DNA from: Kappaphycus alvarezii
Taxonomy: Eukaryota > Rhodophyta > Florideophyceae > Gigartinales > Solieriaceae
Reading direction: 5' to 3'
DNA: 64,000 nucleotides
Assembly: GCA_002205965.3 (NCBI GenBank)
Contig: NADL03000596.1
Span: 1,922,001 to 1,986,000 of the forward strand
Made by a program: the position numbers and the translations under genes. Under the pieces are notes generated by a model. It was not told the origin of the DNA and did no database searches. It was given only the letters and a program-made list of their open reading frames with translations. Shown piece by piece: positions 1 through 11,900 of the stretch (within the stretch, counting starts at the first letter, position 1; the number at the start of each line of letters is the position of its first letter).

Positions 1-2117
1 TCCTCCCCCACCATTCCCCATACCATCCTTCCCATTTCCTTGCTCCACTGCAAATCCTCTTTCATCCATTTTTCACCTACCCTCAACACAGCCCCGTGCC
101 CTTCCGCAACCCTGCTTTCCAGTGCCCTCTTCAGCACCTTTTCCACGTCTTCTCTCTCCACTCCCCGAATCTCCCTCCCTGACCTCTTTCGACTCCCCTC
201 TCGCTCGTTCCAAAACGTATGCCAAACTACTTTTTCCCCGCCCCCCGTCCCTCCCACATCCCGTCCAAACTCCTCTAAACATCCCGCCATACCAAAATGA
301 ACCACGCCCCTCACCCTCTCCCCCCCAATCCACTCCATCCCCAACGACCCCGTGGTTATCACTATCCACGCTCCCCCTCTCCCTACCTTTCTTCGCACAT
401 CTTCTCGCCATTTCATACCCATCCCTTCATCATATCGAATCACACCCTCTGCCTTCCCCACCGTCGAGCTACGAAGATAATTGAACACCTTCTCGCTTAC
501 TCTACAGTCTCCCGTGTAAATCACCACGCTTCCTGTCCCTGCCTCTACTTGCGAGTCGCATTGTCGACGACGACGTTTCGTGCGCACAGATTCTCCCCAA
601 CCTAAATCTGACCCTTCGCGCGAGGCCGCCACAGATTCACGCATTCCGGTACGCGTTGCACCAACGATTTGTGAAAAAGGGGGCATTGTAAGCAGCCGCA
701 CAAGCTCGTATGCGCGGGAGTCGAAAGAGTCGGGAGCGGTGGACAGGGTGACACAGAGTTTATCCCACGCGATGTCGCGTTTGATGACATTGGTGGCTGG
801 GATGTGCAGGCGACAGCAGATGTCTGAGATAGTGGTCGCGGTGCAAGTTGGGGAAAGAGCGAGCAAAGGGGTACATGGTGGGAACAGGCCCGGATCGGAG
901 GATGAGGTGGAGCCGAGGAGCGCGTTGGGTATACGAAAGGCGGACATGTCAAAGGAAGGGCTTGATTCGGAGAGGCGATGCGCTTCGTCAACCACGAGGA
1001 GGGATACGAGGGGCGCAGTAGTGCAGCTGAAAAGCGCGCGGAACCACGGTATACAAAGCATGTCCGGTGTGATGTAGAGCACCTTGAGCTTGCCGAGGCG
1101 GATCTTGCGTTCCGTGGAGCGCACTATCTCGGCGGGTGTCTCGACGCGGAGACAAGCGCCAGGGAGACTCGACGGGAGGCGGCTCATTTGCTCGAACAGG
1201 TTTGCCACCGAGGGTGTTACGACTAACACAATACCGGGGCGAAGCGCGGCGAACCTTTGATAAATAGCGGCGTTGTCGGCAGCGGGAAGTACCGCAAGCG
1301 TCGAGTTGCTGCACTTGAGATGCTCGAAAACTTCTGATTGTCCGTCCCGGAAGGAGTGCAGGTCCAGTGTTCGCAGTAGCTCATCTTCATGCTCCCGCCC
1401 TCCGCGACTGGCGGCGCGTCCACGGTTGGCAACTCCCCCTGCAACTTTGTCAAGTAACCCTCCCCCATAACATCGATGTCCACCTCATCGGCCCAGCGAA
1501 AATAAGAGCACTGTCTGAATCTGACCCCCAGACCACACTTGTAGAACCGCCTGCCCTTGTTATCACCCTCCTTTTTACACACAAACAAGCGACACACGAC
1601 TCCATGCTCACTACACAACGGAACCGCCCCGCCCACATGACCATTGTCCTGCCCAAGGTCACTCTCACCCGATTTGGCGTCCCCAGCGATTCTCCGCCCT
1701 CGCCGTAATATGAAGTCAACGATCCGCCGCGGTCAAGATGTTTCTTTCCTACCACCGCGACGCGTTGCTTGGATCGGGAACTAGTACCGCTCGAAAATGT
1801 CGCTTGCGACCAAAGCCGGCCATGGCGTCTTTTGGACGGGCGATGCGCGACTTGCGAGGGCGTTTTTTCCGACGGTGTTGATCGAAATGAAGATCATCCA
1901 TGGTATTGGGTGGGTTGAGTGGTTCGGGTGAGGAATCTGGCGCCATGGGCTCATCGTCCGAAGAAGGGGAGATGTTGATAAAGGATGAGAGGGAGGCGGT
2001 GGGAGGTTGGGCGGTGAAGCGACCGCGAGTGGCGGGATGTGTGACGGTGGGTGGGATGGAGGGCGGAGGATGAGGGGTGGGGGATAGGGGTGGGAGAGAG
2101 AGGTCAAATTGGTCCAT
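1..2117 (-). CDS. RecQ-like helicase with N-terminal GRF zinc finger (partial, cut by left edge)
   Basis: A DNA helicase-like protein, probably nuclear, read from an ATG at 2117 and running off the left edge. A proline/serine-rich, basic N-terminus (1749-2117) is followed by a GRF-type zinc finger at about 1490-1640 (C-x2-H, then NKGRRFYKC, then C-x-YFRWADE). A RecQ-like core fills about 1-1440: motif 0 'FRDGQ', motif II 'VVDEAH' near 970-990, a motif III-like 'LSPTCTATT', and a motif V-like 'TTGSLGMEW'. The first exon can join the GRF exon in frame through a 139-nt GT-AG intron (1649-1787), which is inferred. The GRF frame must then shift by one base at about 1440-1490, next to two G5 runs. 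The Walker A position reads 'AADNAA' where RecQ proteins have a GxGKS-type loop, and the motif VI region lacks the second arginine. GRF fingers bind single-stranded DNA in NEIL3, TOP3A and APE2. The protein may be catalytically dead. Confidence 0.72.
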
Positions 2118-5100
2118 GGTCGGGCGGGAGCTTCTGAAAGAGACGGTAATGCTTGACGAGGACGGAGGGGATTGAAGGATGGGAAGAGATGGTGAGGGAG
2201 AAGATGATGACGGGGTGGGTGGGGTTGGTTTGGATGGCCAAGGATGGGCGGTAAGGATCTCGTTGCCGTTGTCTTCAGGATTGCTGCTGAGTTATTTGTG
2301 TTGCGGATGGTTTTCAGGTATGTTTGCTTCCCTGTTTTCCCGCCAAATCTTGAGGTCAAAACAATTGAAATCAAAGTTGCGGCAGGAAAATTTTGCTAAA
2401 GTTATGTACTGCACAGTACAGTACTGCATGCATGCTTATGCTTATGTATGATACTGGCGCAGAGAAAAACACAACTCAGATGAAAAGTGCAAATCTGCTC
2501 GTCCTGAATGCTCTTTTCTCGTTGTTCAATGCGCATTCAGTGTGCAAATGGCGTCGAGTTTTATTCAATCTCGACCTCACCGATTTGTTCTTTTAGAATA
2601 TTTGCAGGATACCACATGCGCATTGCAGACTCAGTCATTTCTCTCTCGCATCGTACGCAAATGCCACAAGCCAGTTATGAACGAAACAATCGCACTTTGA
2701 ACAATTCCATCCTTGCACTACAGAATTCTTTTCAAAAAGCTAAATCTCTCTCCTCGATCAGCAGATCCCAGGATAAAGCTTTCACCCTTGGGCCTGCCCT
2801 CATTTCGAACCTCTGAAATTTCTGACGACACAGACAGCCCTGACGAAGATTGATTCTGGGTCATAAACCAGTTGGTTACATGAACTACTTGCTCTTCTAT
2901 TAGTAACTATAAAAAGTTTAACGAGGCTTGCAATATCCTATTTTCATTACCAGGCAGTAAACCACACGAAATATCGTGACGCACAGACCTTACTTACGAT
3001 ATGACAGCTTGGTGCCGTAAATCGGGAATTTTACATCGGCAGTTATCCGCTTATCAAATGCACCTCTTTCGAGGTCCACCGATTTAGTTTGGGTTGACAT
3101 CATTGGATTCCTAACTCTGCTTTTTTCTAGTTATGCCAGTTGAGCTCTGAGAGGTACTACAGTTTAGCGAATCCACTTTTCTTATCATCTCACGTACATG
3201 CGCACTTCCATACAAGTGAATAGTTTACGGCAAATAGTTTCTAGTAATACACAAACATGCCCCCCCATAGTCTCGGATAATAGCCATCCTGCATCTCTAA
3301 GGAGTAAACAACCCCACGTATCCCCCCCCCAATAGTTTCTATGAGAGGGAGTTGACAGGGTATCAGCCTCTTATCTGTTACAGTAAATGAATCCCCTTGT
3401 TCCCAATTTTCTTATAGGTGAGGAGGATAACTCGGCACAGCGTCCTCTTGACATGAAAAGTCGGACCAGGACGGGTTAGGGTGAGTTATCGCAACATTCC
3501 CAGATTTGAATACTTCCTTTGTTCTGCTGTCGGAGAGTCCTCGTCAATGCAGAATAGTCTACTTAATACTGACTCTTTCCCGAACAGGTTCTGTTATGGT
3601 CGGTAAGTCCCCAGGGCTCGAGTGCCGATGACAACATTTTCCTGACCCTGATAATCAAATCATGGAGAATCTAGTAAGAATGAACCCACCGTAGATGCAT
3701 ATATTGCAGCTATCAATATTCTTAATTTTGACCAGAATGCGTGACTTCACACTTGCTTCTGGCTGATTCTAGCGATTCTAAGGTATGTGCGGTTATTTTC
3801 CTTGCGGTATAAACATTTCATGTCTTCCAATAAACTACATTCCAAGATTACATTACATTCGGAACTGGACCTTTAATCTGATACTTGTGACTGTTATCAT
3901 TCCCGAAGTCGGTGTCGCTGGCCTCTCTGCCCTCATAAGCCTCGTCCAACTGCTGGCTCATGGCGGCCTTCCCGTCTCCGTTCTTCCCCTTGTCTCCGCG
4001 GCGGCAGTACTTACCATCCAGCATCTCTCGCACAAAATCCGGCCTTTTTCGATGTGCCTCTCCCGCCATCGCTTGGCAATAACGGATTTTCTCGACCCAC
4101 AAAAGAAATGGTCGCGACTACATGCCATTCGTTAAAATTCAGCGACAGCGTACTTTCACGTCCTGAAAAGCAGATCTCTGGAGCCGATCCAGATCTCGAC
4201 AATCAAGGCTCGTCAAACCAGCCGTGGACTCGCCGCACTACACGTCATCCACCACGGCGTCAACGGAGGTGACCAGGGATTTACTTAATCGTCAACACCC
4301 CGATACCTCCGCTGCGGTTCTCCAGCTTCACGGTTTGGTCAAGGGCCTTCCAACTGAAATATTCCATCTATTCAACAGATAATACGCTGCATGTCCATGT
4401 CGCCATCCCCAAGGTGTCGATTTTCAGCTTTATCTCCTGCCAAAGACAGCAATTTCACTTTTACGGAAACCAATGCCAGAAAAAAACATCCCGATGCTTT
4501 CCAGCCTCGGTGTGAGATCTCGGACCAGCCGACGCAATCTTTGCACGAGGAGGATATCTGCGCACCTAAATTCCGTACCGCGGTTGAGATCCTGAACCTT
4601 AAACTCAAAATCCAGGCCGACGGAGCGGAAAACGTGACTTCACATTGTTGCACATACAGATCACAGTGATAAAGGTACTCGAATGCTGGGAAAACGTGCC
4701 ACGCGAACACGTTGTGGACGGACTAGTGGCAGTGAGTGCGTCCAGGCTCTGGGATTCAACTGTTAAATCTACTGAGCAGAAGTGCCTTATATAAATACCT
4801 ACATTTCTGTCTCTGCGCGTACCTTTTAGCCAGGACAAACTTCGAGGAGTCCCGGGAGTGGCTTTTCGGGGTTCATGTGGGCCTTTTGGTTCTCTTGTGC
4901 TTTCGGTTTCGCGCAAGCATACTTCCATTAGAGCACCACTCGGGATCTTGTGCCAGGGCGGTCTCCACTTCCTGGGGGCCTCCCTTCGTTTTGCGAAGTG
5001 TCAAGATATAATTGAGAGTCCTTCTTCATCTAAGGAGAGAGGCATGATTGCAGGGTTTACCGCTTGAAGTTACCATGTCCTTTAGGAACAATAGAACTGT

Positions 5101-5213
5101 GTGCTGCCAACGGGGCGAAAGATTGGGATTTGCAGCCAAATCCGATCCTACGCAAGGCGCTCGCCGGACTAATTCGGACGGCCCTGCTATTCAGTTGCTT
5201 AATATTTATTTAG
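2118..5213. other. Intergenic DNA without a recognisable gene
   Basis: Only short overlapping ORFs without recognisable domains are present on both strands. A palindromic stretch built from GTACTG/CAGTAC lies at about 2404-2432, just beyond the 5' end of the helicase gene. I see no RNA gene or transposon protein here. Confidence 0.5.
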
Positions 5214-5895
5214 CATAAATTTGCGTTCTATACTAGTACGAAACTTCCACATAACCTTCCGATTGAAATCGGAAAGTCTGGAGCAAAGCGACAACCGCGT
5301 CAAAAAATTTCGGGGAAGCGGGCACTGACGCAGAGCTAGGGTGACTGAGCACCCAGGAGGACGCAGGGGACAGCTAAATGAAACTTTCAAAATAAGTTGC
5401 AGCCATTTCGGGGCTATATCTTGGGGCCCGAACAGAGCGAGACGGGCGACCTTGCAACGAAATCCTAACAAGACTTTTTCTGTGTGTTTGTCAATGCGGA
5501 TAGATTGTGAAGGCTGCCGACCCCACGGGTGATCATTTATGCGCAGATGAGATAACATAAATTTGCGTTCTATACTAGTACGAAACTTCCACATAACCTT
5601 CCGATTGAAATCGGAAAGTCTGGAGCAAAGCGACAACCGCGTCAAAAAATTTCGGGGGAAGCGGGCACTGACGCAGAGCTAGGGTGACTGAGCACCCAGG
5701 AGGACGCAGGGGACAGCTAAATGAAACTTTCAAATAAGTTGCAGCCATTTCGGGGCTATATCTTGGGGCCCGAACAGAGCGAGACGGGCGACCTTGCAAC
5801 GAAATCCTAACAAGACTTTTTCTGTGTGTTTGTCAATGCGGATAGATTGTGAAGGCTGCCGACCCCACGGGTGATCATTTATGCGCAGATGAGAT
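5214..5895. repeat. Tandem duplication of a roughly 341-bp unit (two copies)
   Basis: The stretch beginning CATAAATTTGCGTTCTATAC at 5214 begins again at 5556, and both copies end in GCGCAGATGAGATA (about 5555 and 5895). The copies are almost identical by eye and differ by one- or two-base indels, for example AAAATAAG against AAATAAG near 5390 and 5730. The minus strand is open across parts of both copies and gives the same peptide twice, so any apparent protein repeat simply follows from the DNA duplication. No known domain is visible. Confidence 0.93.
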
Positions 5896-6399
5896 ACGTA
5901 CTGTTGCAATTCTCCAGAAAGATTTTGATCTGGAAGAGGTGTACGTTCACCGTCGATCCCGAAAAAGCTCTGATGGCTGCCCTGTGTAGGGGCCCATCGA
6001 AGATGGGAGAGATCAACAGAAGATGGGCAGAAAGATATTCGATGGAACTAAACCGGCGGCCCATGTCTGGAACACAGCCCTTTACTCAATGAAAAGCGTG
6101 CCGCGAGGCATTCGACAAACACAGTAACGTTACTTGACAATAAAGAGGTGATAGAGCCGTCACACAACCCATGGAAATAAAAGCCAAGTACTACCATGGC
6201 GAAGGATAGTTGGTGAAGAGGTTGACATAATGAGACACCATATAGCTTGAAGCGAGGTAACCGGTAAACCACAACGAACAGCGGGCGATGGGAAATTGCC
6301 TTCTTCCTGTCTTCTATGTGGCACGTTTAGCATACACCAGGGGATAGCCGAACCGCACATTTCAAATATACACTGTACAATGGGCGCGCGGGTGAGACT
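5896..6399. other. Intergenic DNA
   Basis: Short ORFs only, on both strands, with no similarity I recognise. Confidence 0.4.
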
Positions 6400-6807
6400 A
6401 TGACGAGCTCGGAAACGGCGACCAACTTGGCCCTTTTGGAACTGAGCCCCGTTCCATCAGCCTCTACAACAAGCAAACCACCGGTCAACACCTCATGTCT
6501 ACCGAACCCCTCACGCTCATCATCTGTCGATGATGGGAAGCCCTTATCTTCTTCGGAAGCCGCCCCCATCACATTCAACCCCGAAGTCGCCTATGGGCAG
6601 GCGTGCACTAGGCGCGCGGGCGAGGCTATTACGAGCATGGAGACGACCACCGGTTTGCCTATGCAGGGTCCGTATGGAACTGAGCGCCTGTGGGTGCCGG
6701 TTAGCTGGATGGATTCGTCTGACTCTAATTCTTTGGAAGGCGACGACGTTAATAGCGACGTCGCCGACCCATTAGAGCCAGATTCGATTGAGGACGAGGA
6801 TCACTAA
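6400..6807 (+). CDS. Serine/threonine-rich ORF with acidic tail, probably from a transposable element
   Basis: A 135-codon open frame starts with ATG. It is rich in Ser, Thr and Pro and ends in an acidic tail containing 'DVADPLEPDSIEDED'. No catalytic domain is visible. The tail and about 110 bp downstream recur in inverse orientation at about 55925-56109, next to a DDE transposase fragment, so this is probably the 3' end of a transposon-encoded ORF rather than a host gene. The N-terminal half also contains a diverged internal duplication: 'GCGCGGGTGAGACTATGACGAG' near 6387 resembles 'GCGCGGGCGAGGCTATTACGAG' near 6616. The function is unknown, and it may be a fragment of a longer ORF. Confidence 0.4.
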   Translation: MTSSETATNLALLELSPVPSASTTSKPPVNTSCLPNPSRSSSVDDGKPLSSSEAAPITFNPEVAYGQACTRRAGEAITSMETTTGLPMQGPYGTERLWVPVSWMDSSDSNSLEGDDVNSDVADPLEPDSIEDEDH

Positions 6808-6975
6808 GAGTTGGACTTACGCTCAGGTTGTGACACTGGAAGACCGTACCTTCACATGCCAATGTTATCCTGGATTACAGCCGACCTTATCTTTCAATTA
6901 TTAAAACACCCAACGTTTTCCGATATAACCGACCACATCTTCCATGCATTAAAATAACCCAAAAATTCCCCCCAA
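6735..6975 (+). repeat. Dispersed repeat, copy 1 (others near 55925-56109 and 23096-23145)
   Basis: Positions 6735-6915 match the reverse complement of about 55925-56109, with scattered substitutions and through both coding tail and non-coding DNA. The following stretch (6930-6975, with ACATCTTCCATGCATTAAAA and CCCAAAAATTCC) is very similar to 23096-23145. This marks a dispersed transposon end that is present at least three times. Confidence 0.75.
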
Positions 6976-7389
6976 AGTTTTCCCCCTTTCAAATATGAAA
7001 AAACCAAATCGACCTTCCATGTAGCTGTAGTACGTGTAAAAAGAATGGATATCGAGGAACGTGAATCCCAGTGACCAGCACCTCAATCTGCCTGAGAGTG
7101 TTTAAATATTGGTGAAGAGACGAGGTTCTCATATTTTTACATCTAGCCTCCCGTTCCGCGGAAATCCATCCATCCAGCAAGGGCTTCAAAATGGGCTTCT
7201 GTCGCAGGAAACAGAGGTTGGCACTCCAAAAAAGGGCCTTACCGCTTAATGATTTCCATTGGCGTATGCCTCTAATTCGCTGATGGCTGAGCCAGACTCG
7301 TCCTCACGAGTACAAATACTTTCGAGAGCTCATATTCTAGTGCAGTAGTATTGTTCAAAATCAAGACCACAAAATTTCCAACAAGAGTT
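6976..7389. other. Intergenic DNA
   Basis: I see no supported gene, RNA or repeat here. Confidence 0.4.
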
Positions 7390-7680
7390 TTGTGCAGAAG
7401 CCGTAAAATGGGCTATACTTCGTTTGGGGACCCATCTCGACGGAATAAGGCTTCTTTTGGCAGTTTGTCGCCAATTTCACACCTCCGATATCTTCACTAG
7501 CACTGCAAGGAATTTGATGGACTGAATTTCTATCTGAACTCCGAGTTGTACTACATTTTTAGTTCCATAGAAACATCCTTTGTCGGGTTGCCGTTGCATT
7601 CCAAGCTTTTGAAGCAATGTCGATATCGTTTGAAATGACATACGGCAGTGCTTCATGGTATTAACATGCACATGCACATT
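7390..7680 (-). pseudogene. DIRS-like reverse transcriptase/RNase H relic
   Basis: Two minus-strand frames read like the stretch after the RT palm in DIRS-type retrotransposons. One contains 'LLQKLGMQRQPDKGCF' and a decayed 'LGVQI' strand. After a frame change the other contains 'NWRQTAKRSLIPSRWVPKR' and 'AHFTASAQ'. The order agrees with the RT thumb to RNase H stretch of the better preserved relic at 39486-41010. No start, catalytic YxDD or termini survive. A relic is the best reading; the exact clade is less certain. Confidence 0.5.
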
Positions 7681-7865
7681 ACTCTTGAAGTTAGAAATAT
7701 CTGTTTCCCACGTAATAGAATCTCGATTGTCCTGGAAAATAGTTGCGGGTTGTTTTTGTTATAATCCGAGGTACTGCTGTAAATTTCAAATCCAAAAAAC
7801 TTCACTGCCAGCCATATATTGTAAAAATTAAATGATATGCATAGATCCAAAATAGATATTTCCAA

Positions 7866-8281
7866 GTAAATGAATAATAAATTGGCTGAACAGGACTGAG
7901 AATAATAATAATATGAAAACCAATATTTATTGATCGACGGGATAGTTCTACGGCCCGAGGCTTTGTAAATCTTTCTAACAGCCTAAGGCTATTTACACTG
8001 CAGATCCAAGTAGAAAAGCTACAAAAGATGATTCAAACAGTATAAAAGTTTTTGTGAACCAAATTGATGCTCAATAATAAACATAGAATAATTCTTCAAG
8101 TAAGCATTAATCCAAATAATAATTCGTTGGCAACATAATTCCAGTAATTGTAACTGTAGAGTTTAAAAACCAACTGACAGACATAAATATTGCTTCACTT
8201 GTAATACAGCATTAGAAATGGGCCAGTGAAAAAAAAAGAATATTTTCGATGATTCACAATAAATAAAAATTGTTTACCTCT
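7866..8281. other. AT-rich intergenic DNA
   Basis: AT-rich DNA with no ORF of note. It may be decayed flank or LTR of one of the retrotransposons, but I could not pair it with another copy. Confidence 0.35.
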
Positions 8282-8620
8282 GATGAAAAATTGTTCCACA
8301 ATTTTCATCAGCGGAGTTATGAGGCTACTGTATGTATGCGCCTACCGTGCTTCAGAATGGTTGCATGTGATAGATGGGGGCAGTGGGGAGGATTGTTGAC
8401 CTCTGATGAAAAATTGTTCTACAGTTTTTCATCATCGGAGTTATGAGACTATACATGCGCCGACCGCGCCTTAGAATGGTTGCATGTGATAGATGAGGTC
8501 AGTGGTGAGGAAGAAGTCCGCATGTTCCACAATTTTTCATCATCGGAGTTATGAGACTATATATGCGCCGACCGCGCCTCAGGATGGTTGCATTTGATAA
8601 ATGGGGCCAATGGGGAGGAA
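8282..8620. repeat. Three tandem roughly 110-123-bp units headed by a GATGAAAAATTG hairpin
   Basis: Each unit begins with an inverted repeat (GATGAAAAATTGT, a 3-nt loop, ACAATTTTTCATC; slightly mutated in unit 1) followed by CGGAGTTATGAG and a GC-richer tail containing ATGCGCC and GGTTGCAT. Hairpins start at 8282 and 8405. In the third unit only the right half of the hairpin survives, near 8524. A perfect solitary copy of the hairpin lies at 8868-8896. The arrangement suggests a small non-autonomous element or satellite seed. Confidence 0.85.
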
Positions 8621-8867
8621 GCGGTCAGCAACACAGGGGGAGGCAGTTACAAAAAGGCTGGAAAATGAGATTGGCGGGATGTAGGGGCAGGAGGATGGGG
8701 GCAGGATTCAAGGAAGACGGACTGGTGTGGAAATGAGTGGATTAGGGAAACCGCTTTTAGAGGATGTGGTAAATATGGGAAGAGTTGTGTAGTTTGAATA
8801 GCAGAGGATGGTGGTGGATGGTGGGAATAAAGAGGGCTAGATCTGATGGAAGAATTTGGGGGAATCA

Positions 8868-8896
8868 GATGAAAAATTGTTCCACAATTTTTCATC
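8868..8896. repeat. Solitary copy of the 13-bp-arm hairpin
   Basis: Perfect inverted repeat: GATGAAAAATTGT, loop TCC, ACAATTTTTCATC. It lies about 20 bp beyond the 3' end of the recognisable Copia coding region that starts at 8918 and is read on the minus strand. Confidence 0.85.
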
Positions 8897-8917
8897 ACTG
8901 TGTTCCATATGAAGTTT

Positions 8918-11900
8918 TCACCCAATTAAATAGTTTTCCAATACTCGTAAAAATATTTTTCCAATTTGACATATATAGGCTAAAATACTCGCATCGGTAG
9001 TTGAAAATGCGATAGAATTTTGTTTGATGCTTTTCCAAGCAATGGGAGCACCATCTAAAAGTACGGCACGTACGGCATGTCCACTGGTGGATATCCTGTC
9101 TGGATCGAATGTCCAGTCTGCACCTGCGTATGCTTCTAACTTAAAGTTGCTCGTCCTTATACTGCGGAAAAAATTCACGTTCCCTGGAGGTACCTAAAGA
9201 TGCGCTTGAAACCCTGCCAATGAATTGTTCTAGGTTGGCTGACAAGCCAACTTAGAATATTAACTGCGTTTGCGATGTATGTGCGTCCTGGTGCTGAGAT
9301 ACATGAGGCTTACTATGGACTCCCTGTATGGTATGTTAGATATGCCTGTCCGTTCTTCATCACTAGGAAGTAGCTTGTTTGTCAGTTCATGGAGAATGGA
9401 ATGATCCATTGGAGTGCTTAATGCTTTGAAGTCTTGCATGCTGAACGTCTTGAAAGTATTTTTTATAGCTCTACTATGATAATAGTAGAGACCGTTGATG
9501 TATTCTCCAATTTCTACGTTCAGGAAATAACTCACGTGTCCGAAATACTTAATTTTGATTGTACAAATAAGCTGACCCTTTAAATGTTTAAGCAGCTTTA
9601 TTTATTAGGTCATAATTAGTATCACCAACATATAAGATGATAATGACAAGCGCTAGATTTTTGTTGTACCTGAATGTACTTTATTTCCTTATATGGTATT
9701 GGCTAAAATCGAATTTGAATTAATTTTGCCTTTAAATGAAAAAAATCATATTTTTAGAGCTTGAATTAAGCCTTATATGCCCTTCTTCAACTTGAACACG
9801 TGATTTTAAAACTTGGTTTTCTCAAGTCCTCGAGTTACGGAGATTTAAAGTAAATATTCTCAGAAAGTTCCCCGCACATAAATGAAGCAGTGACATCGAT
9901 GTGGTGCATATAGGCCTTCTCTACATCAGCGATGGCAAGGGCTGTACGAATATTAGTGAAGTCAAGGATAGGTGTGAAAGTTTTCCCAATTTCACCTCTT
10001 AAACATCCGAGAGCCAATAATCTCGCTTTGTACTTTGAAATAGTGATTTATGGATTTATTTTGATTCGCAGCACAAATTTGGAAGGTAGAACCTTTACTA
10101 CTACTAGCCTTGGAAAATTATCCAGGGAGATTTCTCTTTGATTTCTTCTAGTTATTTCTGTATAGCCACCATCCATTCATCTCGGTCTGGTGAAGCAAGG
10201 GCATCAGCTCCAGATGGCTCGTCGAGTTATGAACGTACTTCCTTCTTCACCATCGTAGTTCCTACAGAAATGTTAGAGCTACGTCTTAAGTTTTTCGTAT
10301 CAGAGTCAATGCCTTAATTACTTTAAACCTGTGGGGACATTGGAACATTTTCGAAGCTAAGGACTTCGAAGGGAATTTTTGGTAATGAATTGGAGTCTGC
10401 ATAATTTTTCACTTGCTCCGCATGTTTTTCAAAATCTATGGAGTGATCAGAGTTGCTCCCACTAATTTCAAAGGTGTCCTTTGGATCCTTCTCATTATTG
10501 TGAGGTACAGGATCAGAGAATGGGTAGCCGGGGAAACGTTCCTCATTAAACTTTCAATTGCTTGTAACTAGACTCTGCTGACTTCTGGGATTGAAAACTC
10601 TTCACATATTTGCCCCAATTGTACAAATTAGCAGCATTGGATGTACACGTTGTTCTGTTTGCTCTTCTGTAGCTTAAAAACTTGTTACACAAACTTTGCA
10701 GCCAAATGTTTTCATGCTGCGTAGGTCAGTAATTTTTCCAGTAATACATCGATACGGTGTTCCATAATCAATTTTCTTCTGGGGTATAACATTTTGTATA
10801 TGAGCAGCTTGCATTGATGGCTCTTCCCAGAACTGAGTAGGTAAGTTAAACTGCAATGACATAGAGCGTACTATTTATATAATATCTCAGTATAACTTAT
10901 CAAAAGCTTCGTTTTACTGGTGATTATATGCAGCAGTAATGCGTTGATTGATTCCGTTCAGGAGCAGAAGTTCTTGAAATTCATATTCTTAAATTCTCTA
11001 CCGTTGTAGGTGTGTAATCTTTTGTTGTAACCATTATCTTGTGTGTTTGTCTTCAGTGCGAGTTTTACATTGTACTGCATCTGGTTCATCATGAAGATGT
11101 ACCCTCTGACATTAGGGTTCACTTCCATGTCGGAGATAGTATTAAAGCTGAGATGACCAAGCCCTTTATGCCAGACAATGGTACCGTGAGCCAGTGCTTT
11201 TCTGATACCCGAATCCTTAGGTATTATATTTGCAACATATAGTCCATCATTACTTATCGAAGCACTTCCAATTGGCTTTTAAACCTGTTTTCAAAAACTG
11301 TACACTTTCCGAATCCAAATTTAGCTTTCAAGTAATTTTGGTCTAGTGCTACTACAGATATTAAATTAATTCCACGCTCGAGTACATAGAGAAAATTGTT
11401 TAGACGGATAAATTTCTTCTGATTGGAGACATAATCGCAAACAATGACATCTATAGTACCCACTTTTATGCTCTGCAAAACGATTTCATCTTCAAAGGGA
11501 CACCTGATGAACATATGGTTCTAATGTTTGAAACCATTCCCTATATTGACACATATGATGTGTCGCCTCGCTATCGACAAAGAATTCTGTAGCACAGATT
11601 GAATTCTGGACTGATCTTGAGAGACTCTCCTTTTCAAAAGCAAGTCTGGGCTTCGTATTATTAGGATGGTACCCTTCTTTTCTATTATATGTCATGTTAT
11701 TTCCCCGTCTTTGGTTCCTTTGTCCTTTTTTAAAAGTTTATTCATTTCTATTGCCTTTTTGAACTACATTCTGTTTGTGATTAGGAGTTTTATTGTATTT
11801 CTGGTTGGAACAAGCATTTCTTCGGTCTTTTTGTACCAATTGTTGCTGGCCAAAGCTGCAATCGTTCCCGAAGAAAATCTTTGGCTTTCAAAGTTTTCCT

